Assembly: GCA_038373885.1 (NCBI GenBank)
Contig: JAWZYV010012274.1
Span: forward strand, 310,001-374,000
Source of the DNA: Cheiracanthium punctorium
Lineage: Eukaryota; Arthropoda; Arachnida; Araneae; Cheiracanthiidae
Direction of reading: 5' to 3'
DNA: 64,000 nt
Shown here piece by piece: positions 11,299-23,254 of the stretch. Every line of letters starts with the position of its first letter. Position 1 is the stretch's first letter. Under the pieces are notes generated by a model that saw only the letters and a program-made list of their open reading frames with translations, was not told the DNA's origin and did not search any database. Made by a program: the position numbers and the translations under genes.

Positions 11299-12842
11299 GT
11301 GTAAACCGAAAGACATATGAAAAACTTTGTGGAGGTCAACTTAAACCATCAATACCTAATCCAAGTTCTTCAGGTGATGTACTTTTTTTATTATTTGATA
11401 CTGTACATTGTATGAAAAGTGTTCGTAACAACTGGCTGAACAAACATGACACAAATCAAACATATTTTGTTCCTCCCATGAAGTTTTTAGAATCTGGCCA
11501 TAGTTTTGATGAAAAGGCTGTATTATATGCTAGTTTGACACATTTAAAAATATTGTATAAAGAAGAGTGTGACAACAACTTAAAACTGGCTCCTAGCTTA
11601 AATAGAAAATCTCTATATCCCAATCACCTTGAACGTGAAAATGTTGGTAATGCATTGAAGCTGTTTGATGAGAAACTTATTCCGGCATTAAAAGAGTCTG
11701 AAAATAAAATTGGGAAAGATGTTTTTGGAACTGTGCACTTTATAGATGTATTTTCCAAATTTTGGAAAATTGTTAATGTAAAAACCCCGCATAAAGGCAA
11801 ACATAAGAGAGATCCATTCAGTGACCCTGTAAGAAGCTCTGATTGTCCTAACATGCAATTTTTAGAAAATTTTGTCTTGTGGCTTCAACATTGGGAGTCT
11901 CTTCCTCCTCCGCCTTTTGCAAAAGCTGGTTCTAGATCGGGAAAACTATCAAAAGAAACTTACTTTGCATTAAATCATACAGTGCAGACATTAGTGTTAA
12001 TTTGCAAGTATTTATTTCAAAATATTGTTCCTTCACCAAAATACATTCTGTTGGGAAGATTTCAAACAGACTGTTTAGAGGCACGATTTGGTCAATACAG
12101 ATGTATGAATGGAGGAAATTACCAAATATCTATTGATAAAGTATTAGAATCTGAAAGAAAATTAAAAGTTTTAAGCTTATTAAATTTGAAATCAGCTAAA
12201 ATGGGTTCCTTCAATGTTAAAGACTTCTTAGATTCATGCAAAGATGAAGAAGATGTTCCTAAAATGTCAGATTTTTTCTTAGATGCTATATCTCTTTCTG
12301 AAACTATCGAAATTTCAGAATCTAATATGAAGTTTTTAGTTTTTATTGCAGGTTATGTTGCTAGAAAGGTTTCAAAGTCATGTTCAATGTGCAAAGAAAA
12401 CCTTGCTACTGACAAGGAGATGTGCATTGACATTGATGAAGACATAAAGAGTTACCTGCAAGAACTTGATCGAGGTGGACTTTTATGGCCAAATAAAACA
12501 ACTCTTTCAATATGCAATGCTGCATTTAAAATTTTTCAAATGTGCATTTCAGAAAAATTTGAAGAAGAATTTTTGAAATTTAACAATCAAAGATATTTAC
12601 TTTGTGAACTGTGCAAAGAAAAATTACAGGAGGATGGACTTTCATTTGAAGGTATTTGCAAATGTGGTAAAACTACAGCTCACGTAATCAATGATTGCAT
12701 TAAAATACTATCAAACATATTCCTGAATAACTACACAAAAACTAGAAATGACAAATTAACTGGCAGAACTTCAAATAAAAGAAAACTTGCAACTGTAAGT
12801 ACCCCTAAGGTGGACAGCAGGCCTAAAAACCTGGAATATTAG
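11299..12842 (+). pseudogene. P-element/THAP9-like transposase, C-terminal half, inverted
   Basis: An open frame runs from about 11299 to the TAG at 12842. It begins inside a domain, with VNRKTYEKLCGG, then VLFLLFDTVHCMKSVRNNWL, the P-element motif carrying the second catalytic Asp. Later come YILLGRFQTDCLEARFGQYR (the third catalytic acid, Glu, in LEARFG) and MNGGNYQIS, then a Cys-rich C-terminal region (FIAGYVARKVSKSCSMCKEN, CELCKEKL, CKCGK). There is no N-terminal THAP finger on this strand; the matching N-terminal half is on the minus strand at 13449-14766. The half itself has no internal stop. A host-domesticated THAP9 is less likely because the gene is split. Confidence 0.88.
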
Positions 12843-13448
12843 GAAATTTTTATGAAAACTAATTTTTCCAAATCTACAAATGAAGATTTGATAATTTTTA
12901 TTCATAAAATTAATGCAATTCTAACTATCATTTGATTTTTTTATTTGAAGTTCTTCCAGTTGTTTTAACATTTTAGCTTTCTTTTAAACATATTTTGGAA
13001 TATTTGCTTCCTTAAAACTGTGTGTTAATTTTACATGCTGCTGGATTTGACATACTTTTAAGATTCAAGAAACTACTTGGTTTACACATTTATCCCCTTA
13101 AAACAGCTGAGGAATATCATTTTATTTTTATCAGTATAAAATAGACGGAGTTTTTCAACTAATCCTAAATTTTTTTTAAAAATGAGAAAAACACTTTTTG
13201 CAGTTAATGACTGAAAAGTAATATTTAAAAAAAAAAGTTGCAATTCTGTATCTTATGCATATTGCATCAATTGCAAGACCTTTAAAACGCTATCTTGAAA
13301 GTATTCGTCGGAATCTAGGAATTTTAGGCAAATATTCTTTTGCTGGTTACTCTTACTCCTATATTTAATGTTACAAGTTTTAGGTGTATTCTGTGAATTA
13401 TTTTTAATGCATATAATTTGACTAAGACAACATATAAACTTATTACAT
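12843..13448. other. 3' tail of the inverted P-element segment
   Basis: AT-rich sequence after the transposase stop on the plus strand, ending at the inferred inversion breakpoint between 13448 and 13449. No frame with family motifs; presumably the original 3' untranslated part of the element. Confidence 0.5.
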
Positions 13449-14766
13449 GATTATTATCGGAAGAGACATATAAAACTTTATAGCCTGCTTCATTTAAAAT
13501 TCTAAGTACCTGGTTTAAAATCAAAAACAGATCTTCAGCAGTTTGATTCTTCACAGGAAATAGTCCAACATCTTTATTTTTAGAGAAAAGGGAAGTAATC
13601 ATAAATGCCTGTATTGTAGAAGCTTCACTGTTATCCATATTGATTGCTACTCCTTCTATCCTACCACCTTTATAGCTTGTTCCTGGCTTGATATAAATTT
13701 TATCCATCATTAAGCCGACTATTTTTTCTGTTTGCGACAGTTCACAACATTTTTTTTTTCAGGTATTTTATTTGAGAATTTTGTACTCCAGCCTGTAAGC
13801 TTCCCAAACTTTGTAGCAATGTTTTTAAATAAAAAGGATGAGGTAATATTAATTTACTCGAGTCACGAACAAGCCTGTATGCTGTAGGACTACTAAAATA
13901 AAACTTTGATGCAAATAATAACATATCTGGTGAATATCTCGGAGATTTCATTGAACATAAATGCAATTGTTCAACTAAAAATGTCAAAGTTTCACTTATG
14001 GTAATATTGTCGCAATCTGCAACTACACTATTACAAATTGCAACAACACCTTTTAGCTTATCATGGTAAGACATTTCTTTATCGTATGAACTTAAATGGC
14101 TGATTAAGCAATCGAATGTTGACCACAAAGTACATGTCATTGTTGAACCTAACAGCCATATCAAATTTGATTCGGGTACAGGCACGCCATCGTGCCAGAC
14201 AGATATGACGAAATCTTCTGATATTTTCACAGAAATGAAAATTTTGGGGATATCCTCTAAGTTTACCATACCTATGTAAACACAGCTTTCTTCCGAAAGC
14301 ACTAGCCACGATTTGCTCAGTTTAGTTTTATAAACAGATATAAAATCATCAAAATTTTTAATTTTGTCTGATTCACACCACTGTTGGAACTTCTTTTCTT
14401 GGAGCTCATCAATTTCTTTGTGCCTTTCCTCGGGTGTTTTTCTTTTTGGAGGAACTTTTTGAGTGAGATACGAAGGTTGCTCAGGAAATATTGTGGGATA
14501 GGCTCCAGGTGTTAAAATTGGGGATTTCCTTGGCACAACCAGAAGTGAACCATCTGGTTTGGTAGCCTTGTGGTCCCTTATAATAGAACTTTCATCATAG
14601 TGTTTTATACAGACCACTGAAGAATCTGTACTTTTGAAGTCTTTTCGGTTTAATAATCTTTCTCATTTTGACTTCATAGCTGCTTCTTTGGGAAAACTGA
14701 AAATATTGGTATATAGTTCACCTTTATAGTTCGACCTACAACCAGGCACACAACAACGTCGAGGCA
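13449..14766 (-). pseudogene. P-element/THAP9-like transposase, N-terminal half
   Basis: Read on the minus strand from the ATG at 14766: a THAP zinc finger (MPRRCCVPGCRSNYKG, then a Phe/Lys segment, VCIKHYDES, and the closing GAYPTIFPEQPSYL that matches the THAP C-terminal box). After it comes a Lys/Glu-rich segment like the P-element coiled coil (PEERHKEIDELQEKKFQQW), a mid region, and the start of the catalytic core, LMMDKIYIKPGTSYKGG, whose Asp is the first catalytic residue. Breaks: a TGA where the THAP Trp codon is expected (near 14670), and a frameshift in a poly-A run near 13745. The frame leaves the family consensus right after SSDNN at 13449. Confidence 0.88.
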
Positions 14767-14918
14767 TCTATAAAAAGAAACAAATAAAATTAGAGCAATG
14801 TAGTACATTAGTAAGCAAATTTTCGTACTAAAAGAACCATCACTAGGTTTAGCTACATCAATTCTGATGATTTAGAAAATTCAGTTATCCAGAATACACC
14901 CGGTCCCAACCATTCTGG

Positions 14919-15144
14919 TGGTGGTGTGTGATTATGGCATCTCTACACTAGGGCGATGTGCCAGGGGGGATGCCTTGGTAGGCAGACTTTCTAAGGGGTT
15001 CTAATGCGTATTCAGGTTACAGCTGAGGAAAACCTACCAAAACTCCAGACCATTAGATCGACAGCGGCGTGATGGGATCCGAACCCGGGACCTTCACACT
15101 TCCACCATCTACCATTTTCAGTGGCATAACCACTGTGCCATTGC
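14919..15144 (-). mobile_element. tRNA-derived SINE (minus strand), copy 2
   Basis: Same family and orientation as 2796-3035. On the minus strand: ggcacagtggttatgccact (A-box region) and gggttcggatccca (B box near 15083), then the shared body. Flanked by a 14-bp duplication with one mismatch, cccaaccattctgg at 14905-14918 and cccaaccattccgg at 15145-15158, giving clear borders. Inserted just 5' of the P-element THAP exon. Confidence 0.85.
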
Positions 15145-15254
15145 CCCAACCATTCCGGATAACAGGTTCTATACTCTATAAATAATTGTGTGGTCTCTTC
15201 TAGAGGACCTTTTAAAACATTAAGCAGATATGGTAAAAAATCGATACTTTAAAA

Positions 15255-15925
15255 TAGGGATGTAACGAATATTCGGCTGTTTTGCAGAATATTGAACAGG
15301 TATCCGGCCGAATAGTTGTAGACGAATATTTCTACATATTCAGCTGAATAATTTCAGAACAAAGAGAGAAAAATATATTTTTAAATTCATTTACAAATAA
15401 CATTGCTTAGTTATACTTCAATACCTTAATCTCATACACTTAAGTATCCTAAGTCACTGAATTTTAAGCTGAATGAAATATTATCTAATGCATTTAATAA
15501 TATTAGAGAAATGCAGACTTTTCTATATAGTATATACTTGGTGACACTACTTGGATTGATCAGAGGCTGTAAAGCCTAAAACAGGATGTGATTATGTATA
15601 GTTACCAGATTAATCACATTTACCATAACATACTTATTAAATTATGAATATCTCAAAAAATAATTATACTGTTATTAGTGCTCAACTTGGTGAAAGATAT
15701 TTTTTCATGACCAAGAGTTTTTAGTTCTGCAGATAATATAACTGTTGTGTGTTTTTAAGTACTTACAAATAATATAAAATGAATTTTAATTAGTCTTTTT
15801 TTAGTACTTAATTACAAAATTAAAAAGCGAGATTTTATTTAGAATTAAAATGAAAATTTAAAAAAATTAATATTTGGCCACCGAATATTCGGTATTTGGC
15901 CAAATCACTATTAATTACATCTCTA
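15255..15925. mobile_element. hAT MITE, 671 bp, 8-bp TSD ctttaaaa
   Basis: Starts tagggatgtaacgaatattc and ends with the complementary-type end aattacatctcta; subterminal gaatattcgg motifs occur at both ends. The exact 8-bp duplication ctttaaaa (15247-15254 and 15926-15933) fits hAT transposition. No transposase motifs inside; non-autonomous. Confidence 0.85.
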
Positions 15926-15933
15926 CTTTAAAA

Positions 15934-18170
15934 ATTCGTTAGCGGAGGTGGTAGCTTAATTGAAGTGGTCGCTCATAGAAGTTTCACTGTATATATTTAA
16001 GCTTTTATGAATTATTGCATGTATTATTTACATTCACAATTTTTTTACAAATCAGCAGGGTAGTTAGCAAAATCATCAAGCACGTTTAGTGAACCGGAAA
16101 CAGCTTTAATTAAACCTAGTAACCATTATATTTGCCTGGTAACCATTACATAGTAATTATAATTTGTAATAAAAATTTAAATTAATGAAGTTGATTTTCA
16201 AATTAGCCATGATATTTTAACAATGATTTAATTCAATATTCAACGGTCCAAGAGAACAACTGTTATCAAATTAACGATTCTGAATCAGGAAAGTTTGTTA
16301 CAGATGCTGCATACAGGTTTTTTTTTTTTTAATTTTAAATAGAGAACATTATTTTATAAACCTGGATGACATAAACTAATTTTGAATTTATTCTTGAAAT
16401 ATATTTACGCTCCAAAATACACTCTAAACAATGTCTGTCTATAAAGCATAATTATTGAAATTATTGCCCTAGAAAAATAACTATCCATGCTATATACATA
16501 ATTTTCAAAGGGTTATTTATATATATAGAAATAACATACATCAATTTTATTGCAATCAGTGCATCTTTATGGAAGTCAGAGCACAGACAATGAACAGACA
16601 AGCAAACCAAAATTACTTTCTTGCCAATCCAATAACATAAGTTTAACATTACACTTTTGATACTGTACAAATGCAACAGTAACTTCAAATACTGAAAATC
16701 TTGAAAGATTTAGTCTAAATGTATATCAAGGTACAGAGCTGAGTAAAATTTACAAGCATCAAAGCTATGTGAATGAATGCTGTATCAAGCAATAAAAGCT
16801 CAAGCCAAACAAAAATTACTTACAAAAAACCGATACAAAATGTTTATCTTTGTGAATAAGAATTTTTTAATTATTTCACATTGTTCACGTTAGTTATTTC
16901 AATTATTTCACATTGTTTAGGACAGCTGACAATCGACAGCTCTATAAATTTGCAAAACAGAGAACGATAAAGAAAATGTAAACAACACTGAACCGCATGT
17001 AAACAAATGCAGAAAGCTTGATTAGCCGTTAATATAACAGCTCATTCGTATAATCGAAACATTAAGTCTGTTGACATTTGTTTTTAAGCATATTTGAAGT
17101 AATTGAGGATCTACATTTTAAAATTCATAAGTTAATAACAAAGTAAATACATGATGCAAAGACTTACCTTTTACAGCTTATGAAACTTCAACGTTAGGGT
17201 TCAGTTCAGGACGAATCAGTTGTAGATTTACGGGTTTAAACTGGCACTATAATTTCATAAAGTTCTTCAGCAGGACACTGTAACACTATAATCCAGCTAA
17301 AATACTACTGAATATAGTTACATAATTTAATTAGCGAATTAAAGAATGAAAATGTAGAAAGCAAAGCAAACATCGAATGCAAAACAAACGAGAAACGAGC
17401 TTGGGTGTTGCGCGAGGAAGGGACCCGGGTCGTGACGTCACATCGGCTCGCGGAAGGAGTAAGGCTACTATAGGGGTATAAAGGGGTTCTAGGAAGGAGC
17501 ATTTAGGCTTGTAGTAATTCTCTAGGAGGCTTTGGAACTGTACAACCGCTCTGCTGCAAGCGAGCAGTTGTTTGTTAAATATGATGTGAACTACTATCCA
17601 ATCCACGGATGAAATGAGATATAATTTTAATTCATCTTTATCTGCATTGAGATTGTGGTGGTAAAGAACATTCCCTTAGAAATGCGACAAGCATCATAGA
17701 ACTTTTCAACAGCTTTAAAAGCAAAAACAAATTATGTTAAACATTCAAAAAATTAACAATCTTCTTCAAATGCTCTCTAGGCTAATATTAATAATAAACT
17801 TATAAGTCATGAAACTTTCAGGAAAAATTCATAAGCACAATAATTGCCTTCAAAAATGGGCCGCGTTGTCACCTGTTTAAGAAAATATTATAAAATTTCG
17901 CATGTTTAGCATTTTCCCCTAAGAGTTTCCTAACTCTTATAAGTCACTTTTTCGTAAGTTCTAAGTAACTCTTTCGTAACAGATAGTACTATAACTTGTT
18001 AAGAGACATTTTAACATTTTTCGAGTCTCTGCCGCAACTGAGCTCTTCCAAAAGCTGTTCTAAAGTCCCATGATTTTCAAAAAGTACAGCCTACGGAATT
18101 CCAACCTAATTATTTCTAATCGAAAAAGGAAATTTAATGATTGCTTCTAAAAGTGTTCGTACTTCAAGAT
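15934..18170. other. FS5-intron stretch; GC-rich island at ~17.4 kb
   Basis: Mostly AT-rich with no family-level coding signal. At 17400-17530 there is a GC-richer patch with TGACGTCA (17433-17440, a CRE-type palindrome) and TATAAAGG (17477-17484). That could be a promoter fragment of a lost element or chance; no gene starts downstream of it. Confidence 0.5.
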
Positions 18171-19593
18171 CGTATTTGAAATCTGATTCGTTTTAGTTAG
18201 CGGGAAGAAAACCCCATTTTATATTCATATGCGAGGCACAGCCTGCAGAAGGGAAATGAGGTTTCGTTCCCGCCCTCTATAAGCAATCTGATTTGCCATT
18301 CAATCTTGTGGTACGGACTTGAAGAAAAGCAATCATTAAATATTCTGTTTGAACAGAAAATAATCAGGTTGGTATTACCAAAGAAACTCTTATTTATGCA
18401 TGTACATAAGATAAACTAATGTAAATATTACGTAAAATTTATTGTAAATTTCGAAATACCTGGATCACAGCTCCTTTAAAAGTTCCAATTATAACTAGTT
18501 TCCAGAGGGCGGGAACAAAAGTATATTTCGCTCCTCTCGGCTACACTTTTTTCGTCGAGTAATGAAAAACTAATTTAAATGATATGTTAAAAAAATTTAG
18601 AAAATATAAATAAACTGTGACCGGGGTGAGAGCTTCTTTAAAATTCTGAACTGGATTTTATATTTGAAACCGAATATTCAACAATTTCTTTTCTTCAAGT
18701 CTCCTTATTTTCTGATGAAATGTCTAATCATAAAGCTTATGGAGGGCGGGAATGAAAGGTCATTCCCCTTCTTTTGACTACGCCTTTGTTATATATTAAA
18801 ACAAAAACCAATACATAAGTACCATGTAAAATTCATTATACATGCCAAAATATCTCGATCACAGCTCTTTTAAATATCCAAATCTGATTAATAATACAGC
18901 GCTGCTTTTTCAAGTCTTCGTTCGCGGTAAATAAATGTAGAATAGTTTTCAGAGGGCGGGAATAAAATGTCCGTCATCTCGTTTTTGCTACGCCTCCGTT
19001 GTGGAATAGTGAAAAATATAAACGCTATACAGAAGTCACTTAAACGCCGGAGCAAAGTTTCTTTAATAATCCCAACTTCATTTTCTATTAGAAATAGGCG
19101 ATTTAATCCAATACACTTAAGCAATGCTCCTGCAAGTCCTCATACTCCCTAACTGAATGTCTAATATAGGCTAGATTTAAGAAGGCGTGAACTGAAGTGT
19201 ATTTCCCTCCTTTCGGCTACGCCTTCGTCATTGAATAATGATAAAACAATTTGAATGATAAGGGAATTTAGAATATGAAACTACCCCAGATTATATTAAG
19301 AACTTTAAGATTCTTAATTTGATTTGCTATTAGAAACAAAATATTTAACAATTTCTTTTCTTCAAGTCTTCGTATTTTCTGATTGAGTGTCTTATCATGA
19401 AGCTTTTAGGGCGGGAACAAAACTTCATTTCTCTGCTTTGAGGTACGCCTCCGTTATATATATATTTATAAGGAAATGAAAAAACCCAAACCAATATGAA
19501 TAAATACTTCGTAAAATTCATTGTAAATATCGAAACATCCCCGTAACCATTTCTTTAAATATCCTAATCTGTTTTTATTTTTATTTATTTATT
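18171..19593. repeat. degenerate ~230-bp satellite array, block 1
   Basis: Five diverged tandem units can be aligned by a shared core, agggcgggaa, at about 18505, 18745, 18953, 19185 and 19408 (spacing about 208-240 bp). Each is followed by a pyrimidine-rich segment and a gctacgcctccgtt-type motif. Alternate units share tttcttttcttcaagtct or atatcgaaatatccc-like segments. A unit at about 18180-18390 is in the opposite orientation (its core reads cgttcccgccctc). Block 1 is cut by the hAT inserted at 19594. Confidence 0.75.
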
Positions 19594-21913
19594 CAGAAGC
19601 GTAGCGTGCCTTGGCGGGGCGGGGCCCCGTGTAAAAATTTGTTTGGGGGCCCTTAGGAAGGGTAAAGATTTCTCACAAAAGAAAAAAAATTTTGCATGAA
19701 ATTAAAAGAAATATTTATTCATCGTAATTATCTATCTGTCACTTTTTCCAAAATTTTTCAGACAATTCAAATTAAATATACACTCTCCTTGCCTTTTTTT
19801 CGGCAAATTGATTTATTAAATCATTTATAGTTGATGATGTCTTTAGTTTTTCTAAAGTTTCTGCCTCTATGGACAATAGTGACAGGTCTGACAGGCGTTC
19901 CTGTCCCATCGAAGTTCTTAGGTAATTTTTTATCAGTTTTAATTTTGAAAAACTTCTTTCAGCAGTTGCCGTTGTAACTGGAAGGGTCAAGAATAAAAAG
20001 CATGCTGTTATTAACTCCGGAAAACTGGATGCAAGACTATTGAATTTTATCAGCAATAATTCAATGAGTTCCTTAATGGAATGAATTTTTTGAATTTCAG
20101 ATTTTAAGCATGTTTTTAGAGCCTTTAATTGGTCATAAAGATTAACTAAGATGTCTTTACTGTATTTAGCCGACAGTTTTCCGGAAGCGTTTAATATCTC
20201 TTCGTTTGAAGAAGACAGGAGTTTCTCCGGTTGTAATATTTCGAACATACTACTCAACTCGCAAAGGCTCTGAAATCTCTATTTAGTTTGAGAAATTAAT
20301 ATATCTAAACAGCAATAGTAGACATTGACTTTGAAATAGGATTCCGGGTCTGAAATTCTCTCCTCTTGTGATAACTCATCAAAAAAAACGCTTCGTTATC
20401 GTTCGCCTTTTGTTTTTAAAAACAGTTGTTACCCTCCACTCTTTTGCTAAATCTTTGGACTCATTTAGTAAACTATTGAATGAATTTTATTTTCTTAATT
20501 CGCACAGTCTATTCAAAAGATTACTTAATAAAATACTAGTTTTCTGTAAGTCATTATTTTCATGTTGTAGAGCTTTACGTATGAGAAACGTGTAGAGAAT
20601 CAGAATTAATGATTTCAAATTGTGAAGAAAAATATGTGACAAGCACTAAGAAATCATAACTCTCTAAAATGTTAATCATATTTTTACATTCTTCACGTTC
20701 ATCTTTTTTTCCGAAATTAAATTTAGTTGGTACAAAGTTTTCATGATTAATAAATAACTTTTCTTTACCGCTAATAAAGCGTCGTTCCTTGAAGACCATC
20801 TGGTAGGACATACCTTTTTAAGGGTAATTAAATATTTTCCAGATGAATCGTCACTTAACATTGCCCAGCGTTGTATACTATTGCCCAAAAAATATATTTT
20901 TTTTTCTAAATTATCGAAAAAAGTCGACACTTCACGAACATATTTCGCAGCATCGTTTAAAACTAAATTTAATGCGTGCGCAGCACAATGAACATAATCG
21001 GCATTCGGAGCATGCTCCTTTATTAGGGTTTGTAATCCTCCATAAACACACGACATAACATTTGCTCCATCGTAACCCTGTCCTCTACATTTAGTCAAAT
21101 CAATTCCATATTCTTTAATCGTATTTAAAATTTCAGTTTTAAGTCCTTCAGCTCTGCAATCGGATACTGCTGTAAACCCCAAAAAGGATTCACAGATTTT
21201 TAATTCTTTAGGCACATTATCATCATTTTCTGTAATCGAGATGTATTGAAAAACTACAGAAAGTTGGTCAATTTTTGACAAGTCTTGTGTTGTATCTAGA
21301 ATTATTGTCAGAAATGGAGCTTTTTTAATTTCTGAGATAATATTGTTCCTTACTGCGGTACCAAGCAAATTAATCATTTTTCATTCAATTTCATTTTTAA
21401 TCGTAAGGCTTAAATAATTTATTTTGCCTTTTGGTTTTAGAAGAAGTTCTTTTAAAGTTGCATCATAAGCAGATAGCAAACGTAAAATTGCCATAAAATT
21501 TCCAGAATCAGAATCATGGCCTCTTAAAGGTAGATTACAAGATGCTACAGTAATTATAACATTAATTATACGATACAATACATCTCTCCAGAATGTAATT
21601 TTACTATAGATTTCCCTTTGCAATAGAGTACCGATGGTATTTCCTTGTAACCAATTATTATAAGATAGGCATTAATATGCTGCTGTGACTTTTCATGGTG
21701 AAGTATAGTTTGCGTAAAATTGCTTCTAATGGAAACACCGTAAACCCATGCAGAGGAGTATGATTTGCTTTGACGATCTGCTAATAACCAACAGAAGTGG
21801 CAACTTTTTCCATTTCTGAAAAAAAAGAAAAAAAAAAAGGGAAGATTTTATTAATTTTTGCTTACGCACGTTGGGGGCCCCGTATAATTGATACGGCGGT
21901 AACTACGCCCCTG
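19594..21913 (-). mobile_element. hAT element, 2.3 kb, TSD tatttatt
   Basis: Terminal repeats CAGAAGCGTAG at the left and CTACGCCCCTG at the right, each followed inward by a ggggccc block. Exact 8-bp duplication tatttatt at 19586-19593 and 21914-21921. Contains one broken transposase on the minus strand. Inserted into the satellite array, which resumes at 21922. Confidence 0.9.
19772..21815 (-). pseudogene. hAT transposase relic with TTF-type zinc finger
   Basis: In protein order: a TTF/BED-like finger (KSCHFCWLLAD, then HHEKSQQH, about 21812-21680); a region with FWRDVLYRIINVI and SGNFMAILRLLSAYD (21600-21450); the RNase-H-like core (LDTTQDLSKIDQLSVV, CRGQGYDGANVMSCVYGGLQ, HCAAHALNLVLND; 21377-20950), with the first catalytic Asp in the LDTTQ segment; and the C-terminal hATC dimerisation region (VTTATAERSFSKLKLIKNYL, near 19900-19990). 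Frame breaks near 21380, 20680 and 20260-20570. Family: DUF4371-bearing hAT proteins. Relatively young, given the clean target duplication. Confidence 0.9.
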
Positions 21914-21921
21914 TATTTATT

Positions 21922-22046
21922 TATTTATTTTTGAAAGAGCGGGTTTAATAGCACAAAACTGCTTTTTTCGAGTTTTCCATTCCCTGATTGAATCCGAAAT
22001 AATTTTCAGAAAGCGGGAACAGAACCTCATTTTTTCGCTATCACTA
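21922..22046. repeat. satellite array, block 2
   Basis: The array resumes after the hAT insertion: agaaagcgggaacagaacctc near 22009 is the same core as agggcgggaacaaaacttc in block 1. It is broken again at the TA dinucleotide 22045-22046 by the element at 22047. Confidence 0.7.
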
Positions 22047-22407
22047 CCCAGCAAACACACACCTGCTGGCGGAATACCTTGCCAGTGCCTTTCTGCCTTT
22101 ACGTCCAGTACCGGCCCGGCACTGCAAAAAGTAACTGAATCGTACCAAAAGTGGTCGCCCGAGAAGTACCTTGCCAGAAGCCTGGGAAGGCAACGGCACT
22201 CTGCTGGCATACTGCATGTGCCGGCCGTTACTCACAATAAAGGCACTGGCCCATTAAGTTTATAATGCCCGAAATGAAACGGCCGGGTGCCGGCTATTAT
22301 TAAAAATAAAGGCACTGGCCTGGTACCTTAACAGTGACTACAATGCAATGGTACGGTACCGGATTAGTGCCTATTTACAGTAATGCTGCCATAATTAAAA
22401 TATGAGC

Positions 22408-22945
22408 CAGTAGCGGATTCGGGGTAGGGGGCTTATTCATCAATCCCCACCCCCACCCAGAAAAAAAAAAAATTCCTTAAGGGTAACATTTTGAAAGATA
22501 AAAAACAACATAAATGAAAGATAAAAAACAGCAAAATCCGTTGGTCAATCGTTTGCAAATTATGTGCGCCTATCATTAGTGAATTGTGTGCAGTTTTCAT
22601 AAACTGCAATTTTCTTACAAATTTGCAGTCGCAAAAGATTTTTTTGTGAGAAAGTCGGTAACACATTTCAGAACCAACATAAAATCATTTATAAACAGTT
22701 TAATTTCAATATTTCAGAGTTAGAGATTTTATAAATGAGTTATAATACTTTATGGTTGATATATATATATATGTGTGTGTGTGTATGTACTAATCAAAAT
22801 CTTACAGGAAGTAATAATAAATAAAATTGTACTATGATTACACACATAACTTTAGGGTAACATTTTGCTTTCTTGTACATTTTGTTTAGATCAAATTATT
22901 TTTTAAATCTTAGCTATTCTGAAAAGAAATTTTCTGTATCTATAT
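22408..22945. mobile_element. degenerate copy of the CAGTAGCGGAT MITE
   Basis: The left end ccagtagcggattcggggta matches the ends at 24797 and 45568, followed by the same run of C and the aagggtaacattttg motif. The right end is not clear; a second aacattttgctttcttgta motif near 22858 suggests a longer or duplicated copy. Confidence 0.45.
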
Positions 22946-23010
22946 CTGTTGTATACTGCATGATTCAAATAATATGGAGGAAAGTACTTTTATACACTCA
23001 AATAAGTATC

Positions 23011-23254
23011 TATAGTCTGTTCGCGGAGTCGAGAGAACGAAACTAAATAATGGCACATGTAAACTGGCGGAGAGTAAGCACCTGGCATTTTGCCAAAGCG
23101 CCAAACACAGTATGAATTTCTGCTTTCTTCCATTTACGCTGTTAGGCGCATTTAACCTTTCTTAACTCCAAACTAGAGATTGGTGAAAAAATATGTAATT
23201 CTTTGGTAACCCGTTTGTTTACTTTCGTTCTCTCGTTTCCGCGAACAGACTATA
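23011..23254. mobile_element. 244-bp MITE with ~30-bp terminal inverted repeats
   Basis: Begins tatagtctgttcgcgg and ends ccgcgaacagactata; the inner arms gagagaacgaaa / tttcgttctctc also pair. Ends lie on TA, fitting a Tc1/mariner-type MITE. Internal sequence has no coding signal. Confidence 0.85.

Noticed and set aside
11299..14766. A host-domesticated THAP9 gene
   Set aside because: The two halves are on opposite strands and the N-terminal half carries a stop and a frameshift, so it cannot encode one protein.
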